Of a DNA stretch of 64,000 nt, positions 36,978 through 47,000 are shown piece after piece. Positions within the stretch are counted from its first letter, which is position 1; the number at the start of each line of letters is the position of its first letter. The translations under genes were made by a program, and so were the position numbers. The notes under the pieces were generated by a model. That model worked only from the letters and a program-made list of their open reading frames with translations. It had not been told where the DNA came from and did no database searches. The stretch spans positions 2,943,501-3,007,500 of the forward strand of contig CP070896.1 in the NCBI GenBank assembly GCA_017084465.1. Direction: 5' to 3'. This DNA comes from Lacrimispora xylanisolvens. Lineage in GTDB: Bacteria; Bacillota; Clostridia; Lachnospirales; Lachnospiraceae.

Positions 36978-38792
36978 TCAACTTCTAAGCTGCTTTGCCA
37001 GCCAGTTGCGGAAAGCAGGCTGAATTACTGAAAATGGAGCTGGCCCCACATCAAGCAGGAAAGTATGAAAGTCTTTTAAGTTAAAGTTATCTTTTAAGAC
37101 TCTCTCTGCTGTGTTTCGCATTTCCATGATTTCCAGATAGCCTACGTAATACTCCATATAATTGGTTGGATTTTCCACCAGGCTGTTGTAGATGGTATCT
37201 GCGATGTCTGTATTTTCCACGTTATAAAAGGTTCCAAGATATTTAGCGGTAGCTTCCTTATCCCAGCCTTCATAATTGATACAGATATCAAGGTAAGCGT
37301 AAATTCCCAGGGTAATAGCTGTATTATGTGCCAAAAGCTTGCCAAGTTCTGGATCCAGCCCGTTATCTAATGTATAAGAATAATATTCTACATAGGTAGC
37401 CCATCCTTCGGAATAGCTTGAAAATGAAAGGATGCTCCTTAAATCATTTGGTTTTTTGCTCAGGAAGTATACGTTTTGATATAAATGTCCCGGATATCCT
37501 TCGTGAGCCAGGGTAGTATAAAGGTCATCATTTTGGAAACGCGGGTTGTTATTGATGTAAATAACATTATTCTGGTACTGGTCCAAAGGTGGTACCAGGT
37601 AAAAGGCCGGGCTTAAAGAGGATTCCAAAGCGCTTGGCACATACTTAACTGTGTAGTTGCAAGGTGGAAGCTCCGGAAAATCTTTCGTAATCTGAGATTT
37701 TAGAGATTCCAGGATTTCTTCCGGTTTTGTATACTTAAACGAGTAATTGTCCAGAGAGTCAATCACTTCAGGATGATCTTTCGTAATCTGTCCCAATGCC
37801 CTGATATCACTATTCATCTGTTTTTCAATGGCTTTTTTCAGGCTTTTGACTGAATCATAGGAGGTACCGGTATTGGAGTTTACCAGATATTCAAAGTATT
37901 TCTTTCCGTCGGGATACCAGGAAAGACCTTTGTCATTGGTTCCGGTTCCCATTAAAGCTGTGATACCGCTTATTAAATTCTTATAGGCAGGAACAAAATG
38001 CTCTTCCAGAACTTTGATATTCTGCTTCTTATATTCTGCTTTCTCCTCTTCGGTTAAGTCTGTCAGGGAATCAATTCTGGTATTGAATGTTTCTGCGAGG
38101 AAGCTGTGATCTGGCTGTATTAAATAAGCTTCACAGGATTTTAAAACATGGTCAGCTGCAGCATCTGACATAAAAAGTCCTGCCTCTGATTTCTTCTTTT
38201 CGAATTCCATTACCTGCCCGTAATACTCGTCGATGGAAGACAGCAATGAAAGATAATGGTCAACATCCGCTTTGTTATTGAACGTATACTCGGCAAAGAG
38301 GACAGGAAGCTGGGCCTGAATTCCTATGGTGGTGGTCAGGGGCTGGGCGTAGAGTTCCATTCCGTCAGAACTTAATTCGGTATTAACGTAGGAATACAGA
38401 ATCTGATATGTAAGCCTCTGGTCGGCAGTCAGCTTCCGGGGGTTAAAGCTTTCCAGCTTTTTCTTAACCTCCTGAAGATCCTTTGTACCCTGCTTCATCT
38501 TATCCAGAGAAATCTCCAAGAGTCAAAGGAACTGTATTAATTCCTCTGGAAGCAGGATCGGCAATGCTGAAATGAAAACTGATGCCGGAATCACTGATTT
38601 CATCCGGAATAAGTCAGCAGTAAACTGATCGAATGCTTTCTGCATGGAAATATCCTGGGCATGGTATTTTTCGTATTGGGCATCGGAAGCCGTCCCCGTC
38701 TGTCTTGGAGGTGGTGTACAGGCGCAAAACAGAGAGGCCGCCAAGACAATGGAAAGGATACGGCGTCCCTGCCTGATGATCATGTTTTTCAT
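36978..38792 (-). CDS. DUF885 family lipoprotein, putative metallopeptidase (two frameshifts)
   Basis: An exported lipoprotein of about 604 residues. The signal sequence ends in the lipobox LFCAC. DUF885 proteins resemble zinc carboxypeptidases: the HExxxxH-like motif TLAHEGYPGHLYQN and the distal SEGWATYVEYY are visible. The frame breaks near 38604 (one G missing, before DEISDSG) and near 38515 (one extra or two missing bases, around TLGDFSLDKMK). The ATG at 38792 has GGAGG 8 bp upstream. It is divergent from the metG T-box unit. Confidence 0.85.
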
Positions 38793-38880
38793 ATTAAGAT
38801 CCTCCACAATTCACTAATATTATTTATATGTCTATAAGAAAAAAGTAATGACAAAAGGTCAGATCCTGAAACTTACCTGC

Positions 38881-38909
38881 TTGACAAACGGGAATGAAAC
38901 TATTACACT
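38881..38909 (+). promoter_or_regulatory. Promoter of the metG T-box transcript
   Basis: TTGACA (38881-38886) and TACACT (38904-38909) are spaced 17 bp apart, just ahead of the T-box leader. Confidence 0.7.
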
Positions 38910-38914
38910 AGGGT

Positions 38915-39255
38915 TACTGACAATTGATTCATTTGAGAATGCTGAGAAAAGAAGAGTAAGAAACCCGCCTCATGTACAGAGAATTCCGGTAGCTGAAAAG
39001 GAAGCCTGAGCGTATTTCCCAACATGGCCTTGGAGCAGCGAAGTTGAATTGGCTTAGTAAGCCTTTAAATTTCGACGGTCACACCCGTTATCGTGTCAGA
39101 CTGTTATTATATACCAAAAGCTTCATTCTGGAAAGCTTTTGATTAGAACGCAGCCGGTGAGGTCTGTGTCGTAAGACATGGATAAATTAAAGTGGTATCA
39201 CGGGATAGTGCCCCGTCTTTAAATTTCCTATGTGGATTTTTTTAGACGGGTTTTT
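38915..39255 (+). promoter_or_regulatory. T-box riboswitch leader of metG
   Basis: A tRNA-sensing leader. Stem I elements AAGAGTAAG (about 38951) and GGTAGCTGAAAAGG (38988-39001) are present. The probable specifier is ATG at 39024-39026 in CCCAACATGG, matching methionine. The T-box bulge AAGTGGTATCACGG lies at 39190-39203, where TGGT would pair with the tRNA end ACCA (discriminator A). The terminator stem is CCCGTCT / AGACGGG (39212-39218 / 39244-39250) followed by T5. Uncharged tRNA-Met would favour the antiterminator. This accounts for most of the 500-bp gap. Confidence 0.88.
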
Positions 39256-39310
39256 CTTTGTTGGGAAATGATTCACCCTGCATCTCATTATATTTCTGGA
39301 GGAAAAGATT

Positions 39311-41288
39311 ATGTGTAAAGATTCAAACAAAAAGCCATATTATATCACCACAGCCATTGCATACGCATCCGGTAAGCCTCACATTGGCAACACCTATGAG
39401 GCTGTTTTAGCTGATGCCATAGCAAGATTTAAAAGAGAAGAAGGATACGATGTATTTTTCCAGACAGGAACGGATGAACACGGACAAAAGATTGAGGAGA
39501 AAGCTGCGGCAGCAGGTATAACTCCCAAGGAATTCGTAGATCAGGCTGCTGGTCAGATTAAAACTATCTGGGATCTGATGAATACCTCCTATGACAAGTT
39601 TATTCGTACTACTGATCCGGATCATGAAGCACAGGTTCAGAAAATCTTCAAAAAACTTTACGATCAGGGTGATATCTATAAGGGATATTATGAAGGTTTA
39701 TACTGCACTCCATGTGAGTCTTTCTTTACTGAGTCCCAGCTGGTAGACGGAAAATGTCCGGATTGCGGACGTGAAGTAAAACCGGCAAAGGAAGAGGCTT
39801 ATTTCTTCCGTATGAGCAAGTATGCAGATCGACTGATCCAGCATATTAATGAAAATCCTGATTTTATTCAGCCGGTATCAAGAAAGAATGAGATGATGAA
39901 TAACTTCCTTCTTCCGGGACTTCAGGATTTATGCGTGTCCAGAACCACATTCACATGGGGAATTCCGGTAACATTTGATCCAAGACATGTTACTTATGTA
40001 TGGCTGGATGCATTGACAAATTATATTACAGGAATTGGATATGACTGCGATGGAAATAACACTGACCAGTTTTCAAAACTCTGGCCTGCAGATCTTCATC
40101 TGATTGGTAAGGATATAATCCGCTTCCATACTATTTACTGGCCAATATTCTTAATGGCACTGAATGTACCACTTCCCAAAACAGGTATTTGGTCACCCAT
40201 GGCTGTTGCAGGGCGACGGAAAGATGAGTAAATCAAAGGGTAACGTTCTCTATGCAGATACACTGGTAGATTTCTTCGGAGTGGATGCAGTTCGTTATTT
40301 CGTTCTTCATGAAATGCCTTTTGATAATGATGGAATCATTTCCTGGGAGCTGATGGTAGAGCGCATGAACTCGGATCTTGCCAATATACTGGGCAACCTT
40401 GTAAACCGTACCATTTCCATGTCCAATAAGTATTTTGAGGGTGTAGTAAGAGATGGCGGTATTAAAGATGAGTTTGATGAGGATTTAAAAGCAGTTGTGC
40501 TTGAAGAGGTGAAAAAGGTCAGCGAGAAGATGGAAAAACTCCGCGTTGCAGATGCGATTACTTCTATTTTTAATATCTTCAGAAGAAGCAATAAATATAT
40601 TGATGAAACAGCACCATGGACTCTTGCAAAGGATGAAGCTTCAAAAGCCCGTCTGGAGACGGTTCTTTATAACCTGACAGAAGCCATTACCATAGGAGCA
40701 TCTCTTTTAGCTTCTTTTATGCCGGAGACATCTGCTAAAATTCTTTCTCAGCTTAATACAACAAAAAGAGAGCTGCCCCAGATGAATGAATTTGGTTTAT
40801 ACCCGTCTGGCAATAAAGTAACTGACAAGCCTGAGATTTTATTTGCCCGTATGGATATGAAAGAAGTGATGGAGAAAGTGGAAGCAATGCATACAGCTGC
40901 AGAAGGTACCACAGAGGAGAAAGAATCACCGGAAGACGACGGAATTGATATAGAGGCAAAAGCAGAAATCGAATATGAAGATTTTGCAAAGCTGCAGTTC
41001 CAGGTGGGTGAGATCATTGCCTGCGAAGCAGTAGCCAAATCAAAAAAACTTTTATGTTCCAAAGTTAAAATAGGAAGTCAGGTAAAACAGATTGTCAGCG
41101 GTATTAAGGCCCACTACTCACCAGAAGAAATGGTTGGTAAAAAGGTTATGGTTGTGGTAAACTTAAAACCAGCGAAGCTGGCTGGTGTTTTATCCGAAGG
41201 CATGCTTTTATGTGCAGAAGATGCACAGGGCAATTTATCTCTTATGGTTCCGGAAAAGGCAATGCCATCAGGAGCGGAGATCTGCTAA
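39311..41288 (+). CDS. metG: Methionyl-tRNA synthetase with C-terminal tRNA-binding domain (frameshifted)
   Basis: Charges tRNA-Met. The class I HIGH-like motif is ASGKPHIGN near residue 18, and the zinc knuckle is CTPCESFF...CPDCG. The second signature is DGKMSKSKGN. A C-terminal Trbp111-like domain starts near residue 550 (FAKLQFQVGEIIACEAV). The frame breaks at the A4 run 40178-40181; removing one base joins PLPK to QVFGHPW. The rebuilt length is about 658 residues. A GGAGG site lies upstream and expression is under the T-box. Confidence 0.95.
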
Positions 41289-41372
41289 TATAAAGCTGTT
41301 TTAAGAACAGGAAAAGATGATAATGAGGCCGGATTTTTATAATCCGGTCTTATCGTTTAAGAGGAGGACTTG

Positions 41373-42128
41373 ATGACAGAATCCACTGCTTTCCAAAAGA
41401 AAGGAATTTCAGGAAATACCTTAAAGATCATCGCGATCATAACCATGCTGATTGACCATATCGGTGCGGTTGTAATTGAAAATGGGATATTAAAGTATCA
41501 GGACCCTTTGCTGATGCAGACTATTCTGGCTACACCAGAAGGTGTAAGGTGGAGTACCATTGATTTTGTTCTCCGCACCATTGGAAGAATATCCTTTCCC
41601 ATTTTCTGTTTTTTGCTGGTAGAGGGGTTTCTTCATACCAAAGATGTTAGAAAATACGGAATCAGGCTTTTGGCATTTGCATTGATTTCGGAAATACCGT
41701 TTGACCTTGCGATTTTTAACAGCTGGTTTCACCCCGGGTATCAGAATGTATTCTTTACCCTTTTTATCGGTCTGTGGGTGCTTGAGTGGTACCAGAAGGC
41801 CATGGGTGATCCCCTTCGGCAGTTTCTGGCAATAGGAGTGGGATGTGGGGTATCCATACTGCTGAAATCTGATTACAACTTAGACGGAATTGTACTGATA
41901 CTGATCATATATATATTTCGAAATAATAAAAAACTACAGACTATATTTGCAGGAATTATGGCTGCATTAATCAGCGCAAGCTGTTTTGGAGCAGGAATAT
42001 TTGCTCTTTTGCCGATCCACTTGTATAATGGGAAAAAAGGTGAGAGGAATTTAAAATATTTATTTTACGGGTTTTATCCTCTTCATTTAATCCTGCTTTA
42101 TATTGTTCGGTTATTGATTACAGGCTGA
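41373..42128 (+). CDS. TraX family membrane protein
   Basis: A 251-residue polytopic protein of the TraX family, named after the F-pilin N-acetylase. The family's opening motif is LKIIAIITMLIDHIGAV near residues 15-31, and RIAFPIFCF-like sequence (RISFPIFCFLLVEGF) follows. About seven hydrophobic segments are present. In chromosomal clostridial copies the acetylation substrate is unknown. The ATG at 41373 follows GAGGAGG. It sits between metG and tatD on the same strand. Confidence 0.85.
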   Translation: MTESTAFQKKGISGNTLKIIAIITMLIDHIGAVVIENGILKYQDPLLMQTILATPEGVRWSTIDFVLRTIGRISFPIFCFLLVEGFLHTKDVRKYGIRLLAFALISEIPFDLAIFNSWFHPGYQNVFFTLFIGLWVLEWYQKAMGDPLRQFLAIGVGCGVSILLKSDYNLDGIVLILIIYIFRNNKKLQTIFAGIMAALISASCFGAGIFALLPIHLYNGKKGERNLKYLFYGFYPLHLILLYIVRLLITG

Positions 42129-42151
42129 CAAACGTTTTAAAGGAGATATCT

Positions 42152-42914
42152 ATGATTTTTGATACACACGCTCATTACGATGATGAAGCATTTAATGAAG
42201 ACAGAGAAGAGCTGCTTGCAAGTCTGCAGTCTCATGGCATAGAAGCGGTTACCAATGTTGGAGCCAGCATAAAGACATCAGAGAATACCATTAAACTCAC
42301 AGAGAAGTATTCTTATATATACGGGGCAATCGGTGTTCACCCCAATGAGACTGGTGAGTTAAATGATGAGAAGTTAAACTGGCTGAAAGAAAATTCCAGC
42401 CGTAGCAAAATAGTGGCCATTGGCGAAATAGGTCTTGATTATTACTGGGAGGAACCAGATCATGAAACACAGAAGACCTGGTTTGTGGGGCAGCTGAATC
42501 TGGCTAAGGAAGTAAAGCTTCCGGTTATTATTCACAGCCGTGATGCGGCGAAAGATACCCTTGATATTATGAAGGCGGAGCATTCCCAAGATGTGGGTGG
42601 AGTGATTCACTGCTTTTCCTATGGAAAAGAGATGGCAAGGGAATATCTGAATATGGGCTTTTTTGGGAATTGGGGGTGTCCTGACCTTTAAAAATGCCAG
42701 AAAGCTGAAAGAAGTAGTGGAATATATGCCTTTGGAGCAGCTGGTACTTGAGACAGACTGCCCATACCTGGCCCCTGTTCCCAATCGGGGAAAGCGCAAT
42801 TCTTCCCTGAATCTTTCTTATGTTATTGATGAGATTAGCGCCATTAAGGGAATTACAAGGGATGAGATTATAGAAGTTACCAACCGCAATGCTAAAAAGC
42901 TTTATCACCTGTAG
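42152..42914 (+). CDS. tatD: TatD family metal-dependent deoxyribonuclease (frameshifted)
   Basis: A TIM-barrel hydrolase of the TatD/YcfH family with 3'-5' DNase activity in known members. The HxH metal motif is FDTHAHYDD at the N-terminus. Later ligands lie in EIGLDYYWE, IIHSRDA, GVIHCFSYG and LETDCPY. The frame breaks at the T6 run 42659-42664, where two T appear to be missing (or one base extra); GFFLGIGGVLTFKN would result. The rebuilt length is about 254 residues. AAAGGAG precedes the ATG. Confidence 0.92.
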
Positions 42915-42930
42915 AAAATACAAAGTGTTA

Positions 42931-43131
42931 ATAGGGAGATTATGGCTTGATGTCAGATATAAAAATCAGAAAGCACAAAGACTATACAAGTCAGAAGGCT
43001 TTGTTGAAGAAGGCACACTAAGAGAATGTATTTTATATCATGGCAGTTATGAATCACAGATAGTCATGTCAATTCTGAAAAGTGAGTATGTGGAGGGTAT
43101 CCGGGCTTCGGACCCGTCTTATATTTATTGA
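42931..43131 (+). pseudogene. Remnant of a GNAT acetyltransferase (C-terminal part only)
   Basis: The frame reads LWLDVRYKNQKAQRLYKSEG, then FVEEGTLRECI, which is the acetyl-CoA-proximal end of a GNAT domain (RimI/ribosomal-protein type). Only this last third exists: the tatD stop lies about 25 bp upstream, so the N-terminal two-thirds cannot be recovered by a frameshift. I read it as a decayed fragment wedged between tatD and rsmA. Confidence 0.7.
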
Positions 43132-43186
43132 CTTTTTGTTTATAATAAGATACCATTGACTAATAAAAAACGATAGGAAAATGTGT

Positions 43187-44059
43187 ATGCAAAATAAATT
43201 AGGCAACCCTCAAAATACAATTCAGATCATCCAAAAATATGAGTTCGCATTTCAAAAGAAGTTCGGACAGAATTTTTTAATTGATACACACGTACTTGAT
43301 AAAATCATTCAGGCGGCAGGTGTAACCAGGGATGACTGCGTTTTGGAGATCGGTCCTGGTATCGGTACGATGACTCAGTACCTGGCAGAAGCAGCAGGTC
43401 ATGTTGTTGCGGTTGAGATCGATTCAAAATTAATACCAATTCTGAAGGAAACGCTGGCTGATTACGATAATGTAACTGTAATCCATGCAGATATTTTAAA
43501 GACTGACATCAATGAGCTGACTCAGAAATTTAACGGTGGACGCCCCATAAAGGTAGTGGCAAATCTGCCATATTATATTACCACACCCATTATTATGGGA
43601 CTTTTTGAAGGTCAGGTACCCATTGATAACATTACAGTCATGGTGCAGAAGGAAGTGGCAGACCGTATGCAGGTAGGGCCGGGTTCCAAGGATTACGGCG
43701 CCCTCTCACTGGCTGTTCAATATTATGCAGAGCCATATATTGTAGCCAATGTACCCCCAAACTGCTTTATGCCCCGCCCCAACGTGGGATCAGCGGTAAT
43801 CCGCCTGACCAGGCATAAAAATCCCCCTGTCAGCGCACAGGATCCTGGACTGATGTTTCGCCTGATCCGGGCATCCTTTAACCAGAGAAGAAAAACTCTT
43901 CAAAATGGTTTGAATAACTCTCCTGAGGTCCCTTATACCAAAGAACAGATTATATCGGCAATTGAAAGCCTGGGTCTTTCCCCTTCTGTAAGAGGAGAAG
44001 CACTGAATTTAGAGCAGTTTGCGGCACTTGCCAATTATTTTACAAATATAAAAGAATAG
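43187..44059 (+). CDS. rsmA: 16S rRNA (adenine1518-N6/adenine1519-N6)-dimethyltransferase
   Basis: KsgA/RsmA dimethylates two adjacent adenines in helix 45 of 16S rRNA late in 30S assembly. Signatures are KKFGQNFLID near residue 25, the SAM motif EIGPGIGTMTQYL, and the catalytic NLPYYITTPI. The full length is 290 residues. The ATG at 43187 is preferred because AGG lies 9 bp upstream; an ATG at 43181 is too close. Confidence 0.95.
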   Translation: MQNKLGNPQNTIQIIQKYEFAFQKKFGQNFLIDTHVLDKIIQAAGVTRDDCVLEIGPGIGTMTQYLAEAAGHVVAVEIDSKLIPILKETLADYDNVTVIHADILKTDINELTQKFNGGRPIKVVANLPYYITTPIIMGLFEGQVPIDNITVMVQKEVADRMQVGPGSKDYGALSLAVQYYAEPYIVANVPPNCFMPRPNVGSAVIRLTRHKNPPVSAQDPGLMFRLIRASFNQRRKTLQNGLNNSPEVPYTKEQIISAIESLGLSPSVRGEALNLEQFAALANYFTNIKE

Positions 44060-44075
44060 TATAACAGGAGGGCCT

Positions 44076-44635
44076 ATGTCGGATTCGCTTATTACGAAAC
44101 GTGCAATTGCAGAAGCATTGAAGCAGGTGTGCAAAGAGAAACCATTTGATAAGATATCCATATCAGATATTACGGCAGTATGTGGTCTGAACCGGCAGAC
44201 CTTTTATTATCACTATCAGGATAAGTATGAACTATTAAGCTGGATTTATTATAATGAAAATTTTGCTGCAATTGCAGATGATATCAGTCTTGATAACTGG
44301 AATGAGAAAATCCATGAGCTTTTGAGTAATATGAAACAGGAAACTTTTACGTAAATACCATAAAAGAGCAGGAACATACCTTTGAGAGTTATTTGTATGA
44401 GATGACAAAAGCATTATTTTCAGAGGCAATTGAGTTACTTGATGAAAAGGGAAAACTGACCTTTGAAGAACGGGATTTTGATGCCGGATTTTATGCCTAT
44501 GGTCTATGCGGAGTAATCATGGACTGGGTAAAAGAAGGAATGAAGATGGATCCGAAAGAAGTTTCAAAACGGTTAAAAAGCCTCGCCAGGGCTACGGAGC
44601 GGATCGGATATATTCGCAGCCAGGCGGAGCTTTAA
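44076..44635 (+). CDS. TetR/AcrR family regulator (frameshifted)
   Basis: A regulator of about 186 residues. The N-terminal helix-turn-helix is ISISDITAVCGLNRQTFYYHY, close to the DhaS-like TetR group. The C-terminal ligand domain contains FDAGFYAYGLCGVIMDWVKEGM. The frame breaks at the AAA at 44341-44343; one more A joins MKQEN to FYVNTIKEQEHT. AGGAGGG precedes the ATG. Its 3' end overlaps the converging gene by 4 bp. No target gene is certain, though oleate hydratase lies close by. Confidence 0.82.
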
Positions 44636-44865
44636 GCCAGTTTCTGAAAAATCAGATTCAGACAATCGTCTCTGGAACAATTCTTTATCATAATAAGCAG
44701 TTCTTCGTAAGTAAAAAGTTCACTGGAGGCGGGACTGAACTTTTGTAACAGTTCCCTTAAGTTACGGGCGGTCCGTTCCGGTGCTTTCTGACCATTTTTA
44801 AGTTGATGAAAAAGTGCTGTTTTTAAAACGCTTTCCCGTATATGGTTGTGTAACGTTCCCGACAT
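44632..44865 (-). CDS. Conserved hypothetical small protein
   Basis: A 77-residue helical protein of unknown function: SVLKTALFHQLKNGQKAPER followed by TARNLRELLQKF. It carries no recognised motif. An AGGAGGA site stands 6 bp before the ATG, which supports real translation. It converges on the TetR gene and is divergent from oleate hydratase. Confidence 0.55.
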   Translation of the reverse strand: MSGTLHNHIRESVLKTALFHQLKNGQKAPERTARNLRELLQKFSPASSELFTYEELLIMIKNCSRDDCLNLIFQKLA

Positions 44866-44951
44866 GGATAGTCCTCCTTATTCATTATTTTCATTGTAAA
44901 AGAATATATAAAAAATTACGATAGACAATATAGAAGAATTGTCTGGTTTTT

Positions 44952-44980
44952 CGACACCATTTTGCGGGTGTCGTTTTTTT
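44952..44980 (+). terminator. Terminator-like hairpin ahead of oleate hydratase
   Basis: CGACACC and GGTGTCG (44952-44958 / 44967-44973) form a stem followed by T7. No plus-strand gene ends here, so it could end read-through from the TetR gene, act as an attenuator, or close a short RNA. Confidence 0.7.
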
Positions 44981-45073
44981 ATACAGGAACAAAAGCATGT
45001 ATGGTGACGGTAAAAATGTTATATGATAATATAAGTTTATCAATTGATTTAAAAAGAGATTGGAGTGTGGCTT

Positions 45074-46801
45074 ATGTTAAAAAAAATGGAGAAAAGTAAC
45101 ATGATGAAATTGCTGGCACTGGGGGCGGCAGCTACGGCAGCAGGTGTGGCTGCAAAGACACTGTATGAACGTACTGGAAAATCAAAAAAGGCTAAGCGGA
45201 TGGAATCCAAAAACAACGCTATTCCAAAAGGAAAGGCTTATTTTGTAGGAGGCGGTCTTGGCAGCCTTGCGGGAGCAGCCTATCTGATCAGAGACTGCAA
45301 GATGCCCGGTAACCAGATTACCATCTTTGAGGGGATGCCCATCTTTGGAGGAAGCAATGACGGTATCGGTACTCCTGAAAAGGGATTTGTCTGCAGGGGA
45401 GGACGCATGCTCAATGAAGAGACTTATGAAAACTTCTGGGAGCTGTTTCGATCCATTCCCTCTTTAAGCAAACCGGGAAGAAGTGTAACAGAAGAAATCT
45501 TGGATTTTGATCATGCCCATCCTACCTCAGCCAAGGCAAGACTGATTGACAAAGATGGAACCATCCTTGACGTGAAAAGCATGGGATTTAATCAGAAAGA
45601 ACGTATGGCTTTACTGAAATTGATGAATACACCGGAAGAAAAGCTTGATGATATGACCATTGAAGAGTGGTTTGCAGACTCGCCCCACTTTTTCACCACC
45701 AACTTCTGGTATATGTGGCAGACTACCTTTGCATTCCAAAAATGGAGCAGCCTATTTGAATTCCGCCGTTATATGCGCAGGATGATATTGGAATTCTCCC
45801 GTATTAATACATTGGAAGGCGTTACAAGGACTCCACTCAATCAATATGACAGTGTAATACGCCCTCTTGAAACATATTTGAGAAAAGAAGGGGTTGTTTT
45901 TGCAGAGAACTGTACAGTAACTGATATTGATTTTGCAGAAGGAGATGAGATTACCGCTAAAGTTCTTCATCTGACAGATCATGGAGTTACCCGTACGTTA
46001 GAACTGGAAGATGATGATATCTGCATTATGACCAATGCATGTATGACAGACAGTGCTACATTAGGCGATCTTCATACGCCAGCCCCAGCGCCTGTTTTAC
46101 GGCCCATATCCGGAGAATTGTGGAGCAAAGTGGCAGTGAAAAAGCAGGGACTTGGAAATCCATATCCATTTTTTGGAGATGCCAGCGAAACCAACTGGCT
46201 GAGCTATACCGTAACCAGCAAAGGAAACAAGCTTTTAAAGCTTATTGAGGATTATTCCGGCAACGTTCCGGGAAGCGGAGCTTTAATGACCTTTAAAGAC
46301 TCTAACTGGTTAATGAGTATTGTTGTTGCTGCTCAGCCTCACTTTCCCAATCAGCCCATGGATCAGACCATATTCTGGGGCTATGGCTTATATACCGATA
46401 AAATAGGAGATTATATCAAGAAACCAATGAAAGACTGTACAGGAGAGGAACTTCTTACAGAACTTCTCTGCCACCTTCATATGGAAGACCGCAAGGATGA
46501 GATAATGGCAGATGTGATAAATGTAATCCCATGCATGATGCCTTATGTAGATGCCCAGTTCCAGCCACGTAAAATGGTTGACCGTCCGGAAGTAGTTCCA
46601 GCCGGTTCTAGCAACTTTGCAATGATCAGTCAGTTTGTTGAGATTCCGGATGATATGGTATTCACGGAAGAGTATTCAGTTCGTGCTGCAAGAATAGCTG
46701 TTTACACACTGATGGGAATTAATAAAAAGATCTGTCCGGTTACTCCCTATGTGAAAGACCCTAAGGTATTAGTTAAGGCAGTACAGACCTCCTATCGTTA
46801 A
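45074..46801 (+). CDS. ohyA: Oleate hydratase
   Basis: An FAD-dependent hydratase adding water across the cis-9 double bond of oleic and linoleic acids, a detoxifying step in many Firmicutes. The FAD fold is AYFVGGGLGSLAGAAYLIRD followed by FEG. Other family motifs are FGGSNDGIG and CRGGRMLNEETYE. It has 575 residues. Unlike many homologues it starts with a hydrophobic stretch (MMKLLALGAAATAAGVAAK, about 8-26) that may anchor it to the membrane. The ATG at 45074 is chosen for its GGAG site 9 bp upstream. Confidence 0.93.
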   Translation: MLKKMEKSNMMKLLALGAAATAAGVAAKTLYERTGKSKKAKRMESKNNAIPKGKAYFVGGGLGSLAGAAYLIRDCKMPGNQITIFEGMPIFGGSNDGIGTPEKGFVCRGGRMLNEETYENFWELFRSIPSLSKPGRSVTEEILDFDHAHPTSAKARLIDKDGTILDVKSMGFNQKERMALLKLMNTPEEKLDDMTIEEWFADSPHFFTTNFWYMWQTTFAFQKWSSLFEFRRYMRRMILEFSRINTLEGVTRTPLNQYDSVIRPLETYLRKEGVVFAENCTVTDIDFAEGDEITAKVLHLTDHGVTRTLELEDDDICIMTNACMTDSATLGDLHTPAPAPVLRPISGELWSKVAVKKQGLGNPYPFFGDASETNWLSYTVTSKGNKLLKLIEDYSGNVPGSGALMTFKDSNWLMSIVVAAQPHFPNQPMDQTIFWGYGLYTDKIGDYIKKPMKDCTGEELLTELLCHLHMEDRKDEIMADVINVIPCMMPYVDAQFQPRKMVDRPEVVPAGSSNFAMISQFVEIPDDMVFTEEYSVRAARIAVYTLMGINKKICPVTPYVKDPKVLVKAVQTSYR

Positions 46802-46819
46802 TAACCAAAATGTCTTTGT

Positions 46820-46858
46820 GAGCCAGACGAAAGATGGGTATCAATCGTCTGGCTCTTT
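46820..46858 (+). terminator. Terminator of oleate hydratase
   Basis: GAGCCAGACGA and TCGTCTGGCTC (46820-46830 / 46845-46855) form a perfect 11-bp stem followed by a short TTT tract. Confidence 0.75.
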
Positions 46859-46913
46859 GATGCTTTATCACGTTATAACCTTAATACACAAGAGTTTAAT
46901 GCGAAAAAGCTCG

Positions 46914-46942
46914 TTGCATGATTGTCCCTTTTGTGGTATGCT
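46914..46942 (+). promoter_or_regulatory. Promoter of the oligopeptide-binding protein gene
   Basis: TTGCAT (46914-46919) and TATGCT (46937-46942) are spaced 17 bp apart with an extended TGG, 58 bp before the ATG. Confidence 0.6.
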
Positions 46943-47000
46943 ATTACTCGTGCTGTCCTTGAAGGACGGACGAATGAACGTAAATACGGAGGGAAGTATT

